Source of the DNA: Mucilaginibacter saanensis | Lineage (GTDB): Bacteria; Bacteroidota; Bacteroidia; Sphingobacteriales; Sphingobacteriaceae | Reading direction: 5' to 3' | Assembly: GCF_014200575.1 (NCBI RefSeq) | Contig: NZ_JACHBZ010000010.1 | Span: 1 to 64,000 of the forward strand | Length of the DNA: 64,000 nucleotides | Shown here: positions 15,456-24,308 of the stretch, piece by piece | Position numbering within the stretch: the first letter of the stretch is position 1 | Layout: every line of letters starts with the position of its first letter | Notes under the pieces: generated by a model | Databases searched by the model: none | The model's input: the letters and a program-made list of their open reading frames with translations, nothing else | Told to the model about the DNA's origin: nothing | Position numbers and translations under genes: made by a program

Positions 15456-16364
15456 CTATTCGTTTTTCATATACTTGTCAATACCCTGGGCAGGTTTCCA
15501 GTTACTATCGGGCTCAAAGTAGTGCCACAACAGTGCCGATACCTTTTTGATCAATAACCCGGCCTCATTATCAGGTTGCCAGCGTTGATCGGTATTGTGA
15601 TTGGTAATAATGGAAAATACATAGTCGCCATGCGGGGCATTTACCAAAACAGTTTCAGATTTTGATTCATTAAGCGCTCCTTGCTTGGATATGGCCTGCA
15701 CATAAGGCGGTATTTGCGACAGTGCCTTATCGTCCCAGTAAATGCGCATCATATTGCGATACATACGTTCGCTGGCCGCCTCGCTCACAGCGTTGCCCTG
15801 TCTGATCATGGTGAACAGGCGGCACATTTCAAAAGGAGTGCTTACACCCCAGCCATAAACCTGATGCACGGCCTCGCGGCCCGGCACGCGGGAGTTTACC
15901 CGCATTACCTTAAAACCATTTTGCTGCAGCCAGTTGTTAATATATTCGCCGCCCACCAGTTTTTGCAGCCAGGTGCTCGCAGTGTTATCACTCATGGTGA
16001 TCATGAGCATAGCCACCTTGCTTAGTTGTATGGTGTCTTTATCCTTAAATGAGCCCAAAATATCCTCGCCCGGATAAAGTAACGAGTCGCGGTAAACCAG
16101 TTTTTGATTATATTGCATTTCGCCTTTTTCAATCTTATCCATCAGGCCGCATTGAATGCTCACCTTGATCATACTTGCCGTTGGAAATAAGGTATCAGCG
16201 TTAATGGCAGCAATTTTACCTGTTTTCAGGTTTTGTACATAAATACCAACCTGCCCATGAAAACCATTAACAGCGTCACGGAGCTGCTGGGTAAGCTTAC
16301 GGTCGGTTTGGGCAAAGGCAGCGGAAGCAAGGCATATAAAAAGACTCAACAATTTGATCTTCAT
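15456..16364 (-). CDS. Class A beta-lactamase-like serine hydrolase
   Basis: A 302-residue exported protein (signal peptide about 1-18, cut after AFA). It has the penicillin-interacting fold motifs: S64-x-x-K67 in SMIK and S125-D126-N127 in SDNTAS. The third motif, normally KTG, appears as KQG (SKQGALNES). No class A ExxLN omega-loop motif was found; GREAVHQVYGWG is in its place. It is therefore either an unusual beta-lactamase or, more likely, a related peptidase/esterase of the beta-lactamase2 family in the periplasm. Its stop is 110 bp from the receptor start, on the same strand. Confidence 0.8.
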   Translation of the reverse strand: MKIKLLSLFICLASAAFAQTDRKLTQQLRDAVNGFHGQVGIYVQNLKTGKIAAINADTLFPTASMIKVSIQCGLMDKIEKGEMQYNQKLVYRDSLLYPGEDILGSFKDKDTIQLSKVAMLMITMSDNTASTWLQKLVGGEYINNWLQQNGFKVMRVNSRVPGREAVHQVYGWGVSTPFEMCRLFTMIRQGNAVSEAASERMYRNMMRIYWDDKALSQIPPYVQAISKQGALNESKSETVLVNAPHGDYVFSIITNHNTDQRWQPDNEAGLLIKKVSALLWHYFEPDSNWKPAQGIDKYMKNE

Positions 16365-16474
16365 TGCAGGAGTGGTTAAAACACTAAGTTATAGAAATGG
16401 AGTTAAAAATATTTAGATTTGTTTTTTGATAATACAAATGAACCAACATGGCATTGCAAAGAACAAAAAGGCCT

Positions 16475-16544
16475 GTCATCCTGAGCCTGTCGAAGGATTG
16501 CGCGGAGAGGCTTACACGCTATGCTTCGACACACTCAGCGTGAC
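16475..16544. repeat. Dispersed 70-bp imperfect palindrome, copy 1
   Basis: GTCATCCTGAGCCTGTCGAA and GCTTCGACACACTCAGCGTG are imperfect reverse complements around a central GGAGAGGCTTAC. A second copy lies at 24818-24888. This sequence type is a familiar dispersed repeat of Sphingobacteriaceae genomes. Confidence 0.75.
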
Positions 16545-16589
16545 ACCCGCTACCTCTTACTGTAGTGTTATTTCATTATTATTCCATCT

Positions 16590-17654
16590 ATGAAATACCT
16601 GCGCTGGCTTCTGTATCCGTTTTCATTGCTGTATGGCCTGGTGGTCGTGCTTCGCAACTGGTGTTATAATGCAGGTATATTTAAAAGCAAGCAATTTGAT
16701 TTACCGGTAATTGCAGTAGGTAACCTTGATGTTGGAGGCGCTGGTAAAAGCCCGATGACGGAGTATCTTATCCGCTTGTTTAAAGGCGACTTCAAGCTGG
16801 CCACCTTAAGTCGTGGTTATGGCCGTAAAACGACCGGGTTCCTGATAGCCGATACGAATGTCAACTCATCAGCAATTGGCGATGAACCGTCCCAATTTAA
16901 AAGTAAATTTCCAGATGTAACTGTAGCCGTGGCCGAAAAACGCGTTGAGGGTATTGAACAGCTACAGAAATCACATGACCTTATTATTCTTGATGATGCT
17001 TACCAGCACCGCGCCGTAACACCAGGCTTTAGCATTTTATTGCTGGATTATGGCCGCATCCACGAACCGCGGTTATTGCTACCGGCGGGTAATCTCCGTG
17101 AGCCATATAGCGGCCGTAAACGCGCCAGTATTATTGTGGTTAGCAAGTGCCCGGCAAACCTAACCAGGGACGATCAGTTTGATATTAAAGTCCGCATTAA
17201 ACCTGTGGCCTTCCAGCTTGTATTTTTTACCTCGATAAGCTATATGCCACTGCAAAATATGGACGAGACAGCTTCATCAGTTATTATTGATGATCATACG
17301 ACGCTGTTTCTGCTTACCGGTATAGCCAACTCGGCTCCATTGCTTAATCATCTTAAAAGCCAAACAACTCACATTATCCACCATAAATATCCCGATCACC
17401 ATCAGTTTACCTTAAAAAATATCAGTAAACTTGCCGATGATTTTTTGGCCTGCACATCACAAAAAAAGATAATTATTACAACAGAAAAGGATGCGCAACG
17501 TTTAGGGGAACAGGAACTGCAACAGGTTATAAAAAAACTCCCGATTTTGGTACAGCCAATTGGTGTTGAGTTTTTAGATGACCAGCAAAAACAGTTTGAT
17601 AAATTAGTAACCGAATATGTTAGAGAATATAGAAAGCACCGCCCGCTACATTAA
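16590..17654 (+). CDS. lpxK: Tetraacyldisaccharide 4'-kinase
   Basis: Phosphorylates the 4' position of the lipid A precursor at the inner membrane. The 354-residue protein has an N-terminal amphipathic/hydrophobic segment (YPFSLLYGLVVVLRNWCYN), the P-loop VGNLDVGGAGKSP (residues 43-55), LSRGYGRKT and the family motif ILDDAYQHRAV. Length is typical. Its last 38 nt overlap the next gene in another frame, so the two are likely co-translated. Confidence 0.95.
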   Translation: MKYLRWLLYPFSLLYGLVVVLRNWCYNAGIFKSKQFDLPVIAVGNLDVGGAGKSPMTEYLIRLFKGDFKLATLSRGYGRKTTGFLIADTNVNSSAIGDEPSQFKSKFPDVTVAVAEKRVEGIEQLQKSHDLIILDDAYQHRAVTPGFSILLLDYGRIHEPRLLLPAGNLREPYSGRKRASIIVVSKCPANLTRDDQFDIKVRIKPVAFQLVFFTSISYMPLQNMDETASSVIIDDHTTLFLLTGIANSAPLLNHLKSQTTHIIHHKYPDHHQFTLKNISKLADDFLACTSQKKIIITTEKDAQRLGEQELQQVIKKLPILVQPIGVEFLDDQQKQFDKLVTEYVREYRKHRPLH

Positions 17655-18432
17655 AAGCCGCATTGGCGATTTTGAACCCGAAATAGGTATAATTTTAGGT
17701 ACCGGCCTGGGTGGCCTGGTAAAGGAAATAGAGGTTGAAAAGCAACTCATGTATTCCAATATTCCTGATTTTCCGATCTCCACCTTAGAGTTTCATTCCG
17801 GGAAATTAATATTTGGTACGCTTGCCGGCATCAAAGTGGTTGCCATGCAGGGCCGCCTGCACTACTACGAAGGATATAGCATGCAGCAGATCACTTTTCC
17901 GGTGCGGGTATTAAAATATCTTGGTATCAAAACCTTGTTTGTATCCAACGCCAGCGGTTCGCTTAATCCAGACTTTAAAAAAGGCGACCTGATGGTGATT
18001 GCCGATCATATCAATTTGCAGCCGCAAAACCCACTTATTGGGCGTAATGATAATGAATTGGGCCCCCGTTTTCCGGATATGAGCCAGCCGTACCAGCGCA
18101 ATCTTATTGATAAAGCGTTAACAATAGCATCAGCAAACAATATTACCTGCCATAAGGGAGTTTATGTAGCTGTAACTGGCCCAAACCTGGAAACCAAGGC
18201 AGAATATAACTATTTGAGAATTATTGGCGGCGATGCTGTTGGCATGAGCACAGTACCAGAAGTTATTGTTGCAAACCACATGGGTCTGCCTGTATTTGCT
18301 ATTTCTGTACTAACAGACGAAGGCTTTACCGAGGAACTTAAGCCGGTTTCACTTGAAGAAATTATAAGGGTAGCCGAAGAAGCCGAACCAAAACTAACAC
18401 TGATACTTAAAGAACTGATAGCCGGTAGTTAA
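17617..18432 (+). CDS. Purine-nucleoside phosphorylase, type I (trimeric)
   Basis: Phosphorolysis of inosine and guanosine, purine salvage in the cytoplasm. The 271 residues show GIILGTGLGGL (about 24-34) for phosphate binding, LEFHSGKLIFG, the purine-site region VSNASGSLNPDFKKGDLM, and GPNLETKAEY with MSTVPEV downstream. The start at 17617 gives the conserved N-terminus (LENIESTARYIKS) and overlaps lpxK by 38 nt. The porin gene starts at its stop codon as TAATG. Confidence 0.93.
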   Translation: MLENIESTARYIKSRIGDFEPEIGIILGTGLGGLVKEIEVEKQLMYSNIPDFPISTLEFHSGKLIFGTLAGIKVVAMQGRLHYYEGYSMQQITFPVRVLKYLGIKTLFVSNASGSLNPDFKKGDLMVIADHINLQPQNPLIGRNDNELGPRFPDMSQPYQRNLIDKALTIASANNITCHKGVYVAVTGPNLETKAEYNYLRIIGGDAVGMSTVPEVIVANHMGLPVFAISVLTDEGFTEELKPVSLEEIIRVAEEAEPKLTLILKELIAGS

Positions 18433-20525
18433 TGCGCAAAAAGCTTAAATATATTTTACTGTTACTGATGTGCATATCTGCGCACACCGTTTTTGCGCAA
18501 TACAACCAAACCACCAGGCAGCGGCCCCTCTCAACGCGGGATACAGTTAAAGCGGTAAGACAGGTGAGTGATGACGAGATGCTGGATAGTCTGCGTAAAA
18601 AGGAAGACAATAAAAAAGATTCGGTTATTTTCAATTCAAAATTTATCAGGGTAACTAATGAAAAGTTCCTGAATGACAGTACCCAAACATTTGCAGTTGA
18701 TACAGGCATAAATAGTTTTGAGAACTACAGCCCGCTGCTTGATCCGCGCAGCCCGCGCATACATTTGGGCAGTACAGGTGTTTCGCAACGGCCACTGCTA
18801 TTTGAGCCTGTTCAAACGATAGGCTTTGACGTTGGCTTACACGCATTGGACGTTTTCACCATTAAACCGCAGGATATAAAATATTATAATGCCCGGGTGC
18901 CCTATAGTGTACTCACCCTGTACAATGGATTTGGCAGCTCGGCAGAGCAGTTGTTTAAAGTGATCCATACTCAAAATATTAAGCCCAATTGGAACGTTGG
19001 GTTCAACTTGAACTTTAATGGCTCAAAAGGATATTATAGCACCAGTAATGTACTGGGCCAAAATGTAAGTGCCCTTAATGCCGCCGTATTTACCTGGTAC
19101 GAATCAAAAAGCAAACGTTATAACCTGTTGGCCAATGCTACCTTTAATAACTTAAAAGCGCCAGAAACAGGTTCTGTATTAAACGATACCATTTTTACCA
19201 GCCCAAAAGGCACACCCATTTTCAAAAATACTTTAGCAGTGAAATTGCCTAATAGTTATGAAAACTGGAACGATAAAGGTATATACATTAAGCAGTTTTA
19301 TTACATAGGCCGTATTGACAGTTTAAACAAGGGTAAATCAAATTCAAAGGTACTGCCAACGCAACGGGTAGCCCATACTTTTAATGTAACCAACGGCAGG
19401 TATAACTATATACAGAGCGATCCGGATACTTACAATGTATTCCCTGATTATTATTTCAGCGATAAACGATCACGTGACTCATTGGTATACACACACATTC
19501 AAAATGAGTTTTCATACAGTTTTTATCTGAGGAGCAAATCAGTAAAGTTTGTAAAAAACGAATTAAAGCTTGACTTGGGCCTGGTACATGATTTCTGGCA
19601 TTACGCACAGTACGTGAGCGATACCACCTTAAACCAGTACGGGGCTAAATACATACATCAGGATAAAGTACAAAACACAACCTTTCAGGATATTACCCTT
19701 AAGGCGAAACTAAGCTATCGTTTCAGCGACCGCGTTGGTCTTGACGCTGATTTCAGACAAATTGCCCAGGGGCGCGATTTCGGTAATTATTTTTATGATG
19801 CCAAGCTTATCCTGGCAGGCGGCAACAGAGTGGGCAAAATTATACTGGAGGCTTACTCTCAAAACAGCTCGCCCCCGTTAATATATACCGACTGGGTATC
19901 CAATCATTATATTTTTCATAATAGTTTCAGCAATCAAAAAACAACCAGTCTATCATTTAACTACATCAATAATCCGCTGCAGCTTGATATAAAGGCAGAG
20001 TATTTTTTAATTGCTAATTATCTGTACTTTACTGCCCAAACAGGTGGGAATGATGCACACCCGGCTCAGTTAGGTAACGATATTAATTTATTAAAGGTTA
20101 GCATCGGAAAAAGCTTAAAGTGGCGCAACCTGCACTTTGATAACTATATAGTTTATCAAAAAACAGATTACCAGTCAACCCTGCGTACTCCCGAGGTTTA
20201 TACTTATAGCAACCTTTACGTTAATAAGCTTTTATTTAACGTGCTGCAATCAAGCATTGGTATTGATGTACGCTACAACAGCCAATACGTAGCCCCATCT
20301 TATGCAGTTGGTATTGGACAGTTTTATAACGGACCCAATATTACCTTCTCATCATATCCTGTAGCCAGGGTATATTTTAAGGCAACATTGCAACGTACCA
20401 ATTTATTCCTGATGTATGATTATGCCAACCAGGGTTTATCAAGCAAAGGATACTACACCGTAAACCGTTACCCGCAGCAGGATGCATTGCTCAAATTTGG
20501 CGTAAGCTGGACGTTTTATAATTAG
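18432..20525 (+). CDS. Putative outer-membrane porin (Porin_10 type)
   Basis: A 697-residue protein with a signal peptide (cut near VFAQ), a short charged linker (about 25-70) and a long region of alternating aromatic/polar strands ending in KFGVSWTFYN, as expected for a beta-barrel with terminal aromatic residues. The stretch FDVGLHALDVFTIKPQDIKYYNARVPYS split over residues about 135-165 is characteristic of the Bacteroidota putative porin family. Substrate unknown. It is third in the lpxK-PNP-porin run and starts by a 1-nt overlap. Confidence 0.8.
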   Translation: MRKKLKYILLLLMCISAHTVFAQYNQTTRQRPLSTRDTVKAVRQVSDDEMLDSLRKKEDNKKDSVIFNSKFIRVTNEKFLNDSTQTFAVDTGINSFENYSPLLDPRSPRIHLGSTGVSQRPLLFEPVQTIGFDVGLHALDVFTIKPQDIKYYNARVPYSVLTLYNGFGSSAEQLFKVIHTQNIKPNWNVGFNLNFNGSKGYYSTSNVLGQNVSALNAAVFTWYESKSKRYNLLANATFNNLKAPETGSVLNDTIFTSPKGTPIFKNTLAVKLPNSYENWNDKGIYIKQFYYIGRIDSLNKGKSNSKVLPTQRVAHTFNVTNGRYNYIQSDPDTYNVFPDYYFSDKRSRDSLVYTHIQNEFSYSFYLRSKSVKFVKNELKLDLGLVHDFWHYAQYVSDTTLNQYGAKYIHQDKVQNTTFQDITLKAKLSYRFSDRVGLDADFRQIAQGRDFGNYFYDAKLILAGGNRVGKIILEAYSQNSSPPLIYTDWVSNHYIFHNSFSNQKTTSLSFNYINNPLQLDIKAEYFLIANYLYFTAQTGGNDAHPAQLGNDINLLKVSIGKSLKWRNLHFDNYIVYQKTDYQSTLRTPEVYTYSNLYVNKLLFNVLQSSIGIDVRYNSQYVAPSYAVGIGQFYNGPNITFSSYPVARVYFKATLQRTNLFLMYDYANQGLSSKGYYTVNRYPQQDALLKFGVSWTFYN

Positions 20526-20633
20526 GTACGAGTGCCGGTGTGGAGTATGAGAACTGTGTAACTAAATAGAACACCGTCAATAAAAGTTTGAACATTCGGT
20601 TCTGGCTTCCCACATCTGGAATCCAAACTCAAA

Positions 20634-21935
20634 TCATGTTTTCTGTTTCTTCTTTTTGGCTGCCGGGAACAGTACATTATTCAATATCAGACGGTAACCC
20701 GGCGAATTAGGGTGCAGTTTGAGATCGGTTGGTGGGTCGCCTACCGCATGTTGATAATCTTCCGGGTCGTGTCCTCCGTAAAATGTCCATTGCCCTTTAC
20801 CATATTCGCCATGAATGTAGCGGGCCTCATTGGCGGTTTTCATCTCGCCCATGATAGTTATACCGGGTTTAAGCATTTTTTCGTTAAAAGCGGTGGTTAG
20901 TCCCATAAACCCTTTAATCACCTTGTCATGATCCTGGGTAAGCATACTTGGCACTACATCCCACTTGGCCGAAAAATCAAACAGTGTAAAAAAATCGCGG
21001 GTACGCTCAACCTGGCGTGTACCCGTAACATCAATATTGCTAAACTGGTGCGATATGGGGTTCATATCCAGCGTAAAATTCTGAAAAGCGAAGGTTTGTG
21101 TAAAGTCAAGCTTTGATTGCGCATCCGGGTCGGCGGCATCGCCATCAAACATACGTTCACAAATATCAGTATTGGCGGCGGCCAGGGCAATGTCAAAAGT
21201 ATCGGTACCCGAGCACATGGCAAACAGGAAACCACCACCCGCACAAAAATCGCGTATATTTTTGGCCACGGCCAATTTCATTTGCGATACCTTTTTAAAC
21301 CCGAGTTTATGGGCCAACTCCTCCTGCCCTTTAACATCGTCATTATACCATTGGGCAAATCTAAACGCACCATAAAATTTACTGTACTGACCGGTAAAAT
21401 CCTCATGATGCAGGTGCAGCCAATCATATTTTGGTAAATCCCCTTTAATTACTTCTTCATCATATACCACATCATACGGTATCTCGGCATACTTTAATAC
21501 CAGCGTTACGGCATCATCCCAGGGCAACTTATTTTTAGGCGAATACACTGCCATTTTGGGAGCCTTTTCCAACTTTACAATATCCATATTTACCGATGGA
21601 TCACTTACTTCGGTAATAATCTCATTTACCTTGGCATCGGCCAGCACCTGGTAGCTCACGCCGCGCACCTTGCATTCCTCCTCAATCTTAGGTTCATATT
21701 TCATCATAAAACTGCCGCCACGATAGTTCAGCAACCAGTCTACCTCTTCGCCGTTTTTCAGTGTCCAGAAAGCTATACCGTATGATTTCAGGTGATCTTT
21801 TTGCTCATCGTCCATCGGGATCAATATAGATGCAGCCCTGGCTAGGACAGGCAAAAAGGAGAAAAGCAAGCAGAATAGTACAAGGCGAAGGGTGAAAGGC
21901 AAATAATATAATTTATGAGGTTGTTTATTCACCAT
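20634..21935 (-). CDS. Secreted conserved protein, often labelled asparagine synthetase B
   Basis: A 433-residue exported protein (signal peptide about 15-36). I recall close Bacteroidota relatives under the name asparagine synthetase B, but no N-terminal Cys nucleophile, glutaminase domain or ATP-pyrophosphatase SGGxDS loop is visible, so the name looks wrong. The middle resembles a GATase1-like/flavodoxin-like fold: KMAVYSPKNKLPWDDAV, YDWLHLHHEDFTGQYSKFYG, and an elbow-like GGGFLFAMCSGTDTFD. The tail is lysine-rich (KKKKQK). It is most likely a periplasmic enzyme or binding protein of unknown activity. Confidence 0.65.
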   Translation of the reverse strand: MVNKQPHKLYYLPFTLRLVLFCLLFSFLPVLARAASILIPMDDEQKDHLKSYGIAFWTLKNGEEVDWLLNYRGGSFMMKYEPKIEEECKVRGVSYQVLADAKVNEIITEVSDPSVNMDIVKLEKAPKMAVYSPKNKLPWDDAVTLVLKYAEIPYDVVYDEEVIKGDLPKYDWLHLHHEDFTGQYSKFYGAFRFAQWYNDDVKGQEELAHKLGFKKVSQMKLAVAKNIRDFCAGGGFLFAMCSGTDTFDIALAAANTDICERMFDGDAADPDAQSKLDFTQTFAFQNFTLDMNPISHQFSNIDVTGTRQVERTRDFFTLFDFSAKWDVVPSMLTQDHDKVIKGFMGLTTAFNEKMLKPGITIMGEMKTANEARYIHGEYGKGQWTFYGGHDPEDYQHAVGDPPTDLKLHPNSPGYRLILNNVLFPAAKKKKQKT

Positions 21936-22079
21936 TGGATTTTGTTTGATGCCAATTTATTAAAATGTAACGAATAAATAGTAAAGGTATTATTACCGCG
22001 CAACCAGAAACAGACAATGAACAAAGGTTACTTACACTTATTTTTTTAGCTTTATAGCTGGCATAAATTATTCCGTTAC

Positions 22080-22604
22080 ATGAACCTTTTCTATTCTATT
22101 GGCAACAAAAATATAATAGCGGCAGTAGCTTTGCTCCTGTCCTTTTTATCGGCAAATGCACAACGCCAGTCAGATCCGCCGCCGATGAAACCGGGATTGC
22201 AGATCAACGGCGACTTATTGATGCAGAAAATAACGGAATCAGATAAAGACCTTGTTTTTAAGCAGCAAAAGGATATTGATCATTTACCCTGCTTTTTAGC
22301 CGCTAACACCTATCAAACAAAGGTAAAACTGGTAGGCAAACCTACTGAACTGATATCGGTACAGTGGACATTTGTCTTCAATGCAGATAATGACGTTAAT
22401 ACCCTTGAGCTGGAAAAGATGGCTTGGTTTGCCTCAATAATAGGGAAAAAAGAGGGCGTTGACTGGTTTATGACCACACTTGATGAGGTAAAGAAAAACA
22501 CTAATCCGGTTAATCAAACCAGGAACTTTAATTTTAACAGAAAAGGCACCATCAGCTACTTACCCGGCGACCCGTTTTTCACATTAACTTTTACTACTTT
22601 ATAA
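22080..22604 (+). CDS. Exported protein of unknown function
   Basis: A 174-residue protein with a signal peptide (IIAAVALLLSFLSANAQ, cut about residue 28). The mature part holds LIDHLPC-like and WTFVFNADND segments and ends in SYLPGDPFFTLTFTTL, suggesting a beta-rich fold. I do not recognise the family. A weak -7-like box (TAGCTTTA, 22047-22054) precedes it. It stands between a minus-strand gene and the cyclophilin. Confidence 0.55.
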   Translation: MNLFYSIGNKNIIAAVALLLSFLSANAQRQSDPPPMKPGLQINGDLLMQKITESDKDLVFKQQKDIDHLPCFLAANTYQTKVKLVGKPTELISVQWTFVFNADNDVNTLELEKMAWFASIIGKKEGVDWFMTTLDEVKKNTNPVNQTRNFNFNRKGTISYLPGDPFFTLTFTTL

Positions 22605-22672
22605 TTTTAAGGCACTATTTAGCGTATTGTTAATTAAGGATGGTGAACTATCTAATTTAACTATCAATTTAT

Positions 22673-22680
22673 TACCTTTG
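22673..22680 (+). promoter_or_regulatory. Candidate -7 box of the cyclophilin gene
   Basis: TACCTTTG is an exact match to the Bacteroidota -7 consensus and ends 20 nt before the ATG, a usual spacing for a short leader. No strict -33 TTTG is visible. Confidence 0.55.
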
Positions 22681-22700
22681 CCAACTATTTAAAAATCAAA

Positions 22701-23138
22701 ATGAGTAAAGCGATTATTAAAACTGAAAAGGGCGATATGACCGTAGAATTCTACGACAACGACGCTCCAAATACTGTTGCTAACTTTAAAAAATTAGCTA
22801 AATCAAACTTTTACGATAATGTGATCTTCCATAGGGTGATCCCAAATTTCATGATACAGGGTGGCGACCCAACCGGTACCGGTGCAGGTGGCCCGGGTTA
22901 CAAAATTGATTGTGAATTAACCGGCGAAAACCAATATCATGACCGTGGTGTACTTTCAATGGCTCACGCAGGTCGTAACACCGGTGGCTCACAGTTTTTC
23001 ATTTGCCACAGCCGCGCCAACACTGCACATTTGGATCGCAACCACACTGTTTTTGGTAAGGTTGTTGAAAATGTTGACGTAGTTGACGCTATTCGCCAGG
23101 GCGATAAAATTTTAACCATCGAAGTAATAGAGGACTAA
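22701..23138 (+). CDS. Peptidyl-prolyl cis-trans isomerase, cyclophilin type
   Basis: A compact 145-residue cytoplasmic cyclophilin (no signal peptide). The active-site signature FHRVIPNFMIQGGDPTGTG is complete (F43, H44, R45), followed by MAHAGRNTGGSQFFICH and HLDRNHTVFGKV. It assists folding by isomerising prolyl bonds. The DUF5606 gene follows 85 bp downstream on the same strand and may be co-transcribed. Confidence 0.94.
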   Translation: MSKAIIKTEKGDMTVEFYDNDAPNTVANFKKLAKSNFYDNVIFHRVIPNFMIQGGDPTGTGAGGPGYKIDCELTGENQYHDRGVLSMAHAGRNTGGSQFFICHSRANTAHLDRNHTVFGKVVENVDVVDAIRQGDKILTIEVIED

Positions 23139-23223
23139 GTGAATGGCTTATCTGGTTCAATTAACTGATGGAGTTTTTAACCTGACCAGTTAATTGAACC
23201 GATAAACCTAACCAACAAAAAAT

Positions 23224-23733
23224 ATGAATTTACAAGGAATTGTAGCCGTATCAGGCAAACCTGGCTTGTGGAAAGCTTTGGCACAAAATAAAAATGGCTA
23301 CGTTTTGGAAAGCCTTGATGCTCAAAAAACCAAACTGGTAGCCAACCTTTCAACTGCCAAATTAGCTGCACTAAGTGAGATTACTATTTTTGGTGTAGAC
23401 GATGACATCAAACTTACCGATGTATTTGAGCAGATAAAAAGTGCCGGCAACATACCTGATGCTAAAGCAGATGGTAAAAAACTAAGGGCATTCTTTTTTG
23501 AAGTAGCACCAGATCATGACGAAGAAAAGGTATATGCTTCTGACATGAAAAAGGTAATATCATGGTATCAGATACTAAAAGACCTGCCGCTTTTTAACGA
23601 GCCGGATCCAACTGTTGCACCAGCAGCGCCTGAAGCTACTGAAGAGCCAGTTGCTGTCGAAGAAATTGTTGAACCGGCACCAGCCGCAGCACCTAAAGCA
23701 AAGGCAAAAAAAGCCACTAAAAAAGCCGAATAA
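23224..23733 (+). CDS. DUF5606 family protein
   Basis: A 169-residue protein; residues 1-130 match the Bacteroidota DUF5606 family (MNLQGIVAVSGKPGLWKAL, EITIFGVDDDIKLTDVF, KVISWYQILKDLPLF). The tail (about 133-169) is low complexity, alanine/proline/glutamate then lysine rich (APKAKAKKATKKAE), like nucleic-acid-binding tails. The function is unknown to me. The stop codon sits in the loop of the terminator hairpin. Confidence 0.8.
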   Translation: MNLQGIVAVSGKPGLWKALAQNKNGYVLESLDAQKTKLVANLSTAKLAALSEITIFGVDDDIKLTDVFEQIKSAGNIPDAKADGKKLRAFFFEVAPDHDEEKVYASDMKKVISWYQILKDLPLFNEPDPTVAPAAPEATEEPVAVEEIVEPAPAAAPKAKAKKATKKAE

Positions 23734-23750
23734 TTCGGCTTTTTGCTTTT
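23721..23750 (+). terminator. Terminator overlapping the DUF5606 stop codon
   Basis: AAAAGCCGAAT (23721-23731) pairs with ATTCGGCTTTT (23733-23743), followed by TGCTTTT. The TAA stop (23731-23733) forms the loop. Confidence 0.8.
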
Positions 23751-23773
23751 ATAGCGCTCTAAATATTCCACTC

Positions 23774-23855
23774 CGTCATTGCAAGACACGAAGCTACCCG
23801 ACTTACAGTATCGCTCTGTATAGCATAGAGATTGCCTATTTTCTCGCAATGGCGC
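23774..23855. repeat. Dispersed palindrome ending next to the Dabb gene
   Basis: CGTCATTGCAAGACACGAAGC at the left and GATTGCC..CTCGCAATGGCG at the right are diverged inverted arms of a repeat type common in this group (intact copies begin CGTCATTGCGAGG). It ends 10 bp before the stop codon of the minus-strand gene at 23865, so it is in that gene's 3' region. Confidence 0.6.
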
Positions 23856-23864
23856 GGTTTATGT

Positions 23865-24275
23865 CTACGCGTCTACCGCATCATATACAATAACTTTTTC
23901 CCACAGATGGCTGCAGTTTTTGATAAACTCCAGGTGTATGGGATGCGTTTGATAGGTAGCTTGCCCTGCAAGGTCGCTGAAAAACATCAGTTCAGATACT
24001 GCCCAGCTGCTATCAACCACGTCGCGTTTTTCGGTGCTGGCTACTATACCTACCCTCAGCTTGCGCACCGTTTCAATTTTGGCTAAAGTTTTTACACCGG
24101 CAACCAGTTTATCCCTATCCTCAGTTGAGCCTGGATTTTTAAGCCAGAAAAATACATGATGAATTACCGGCCATTCTTCCTTTTCCTGAACGGTTAATGG
24201 CATGGCCGATGCGGCTACAGTACCTGCTGCAAGCGCAGCAGTTGTTGTTATAAATTTGCGTCTGTTTGATTTCAT
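23865..24275 (-). CDS. Dabb-family (stress-responsive A/B barrel) protein with Tat signal
   Basis: A 136-residue protein. The N-terminus is a twin-arginine signal (R5-R6 in NRRKFITTTAALAAG), so it is probably exported folded or with a cofactor. The mature part is a ferredoxin-like Dabb domain: IHHVFFWLKNPGSTEDRDKL, a central valine/lysine strand, WAVSELMFFSD and YQTHPIHLEFI. Family members are dimers with varied or unknown activity. A dispersed palindrome follows its stop. Confidence 0.8.
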   Translation of the reverse strand: MKSNRRKFITTTAALAAGTVAASAMPLTVQEKEEWPVIHHVFFWLKNPGSTEDRDKLVAGVKTLAKIETVRKLRVGIVASTEKRDVVDSSWAVSELMFFSDLAGQATYQTHPIHLEFIKNCSHLWEKVIVYDAVDA

Positions 24276-24308
24276 GACAGGTTAAATAATGCTTTAAGGT
24301 AGTAAGAA

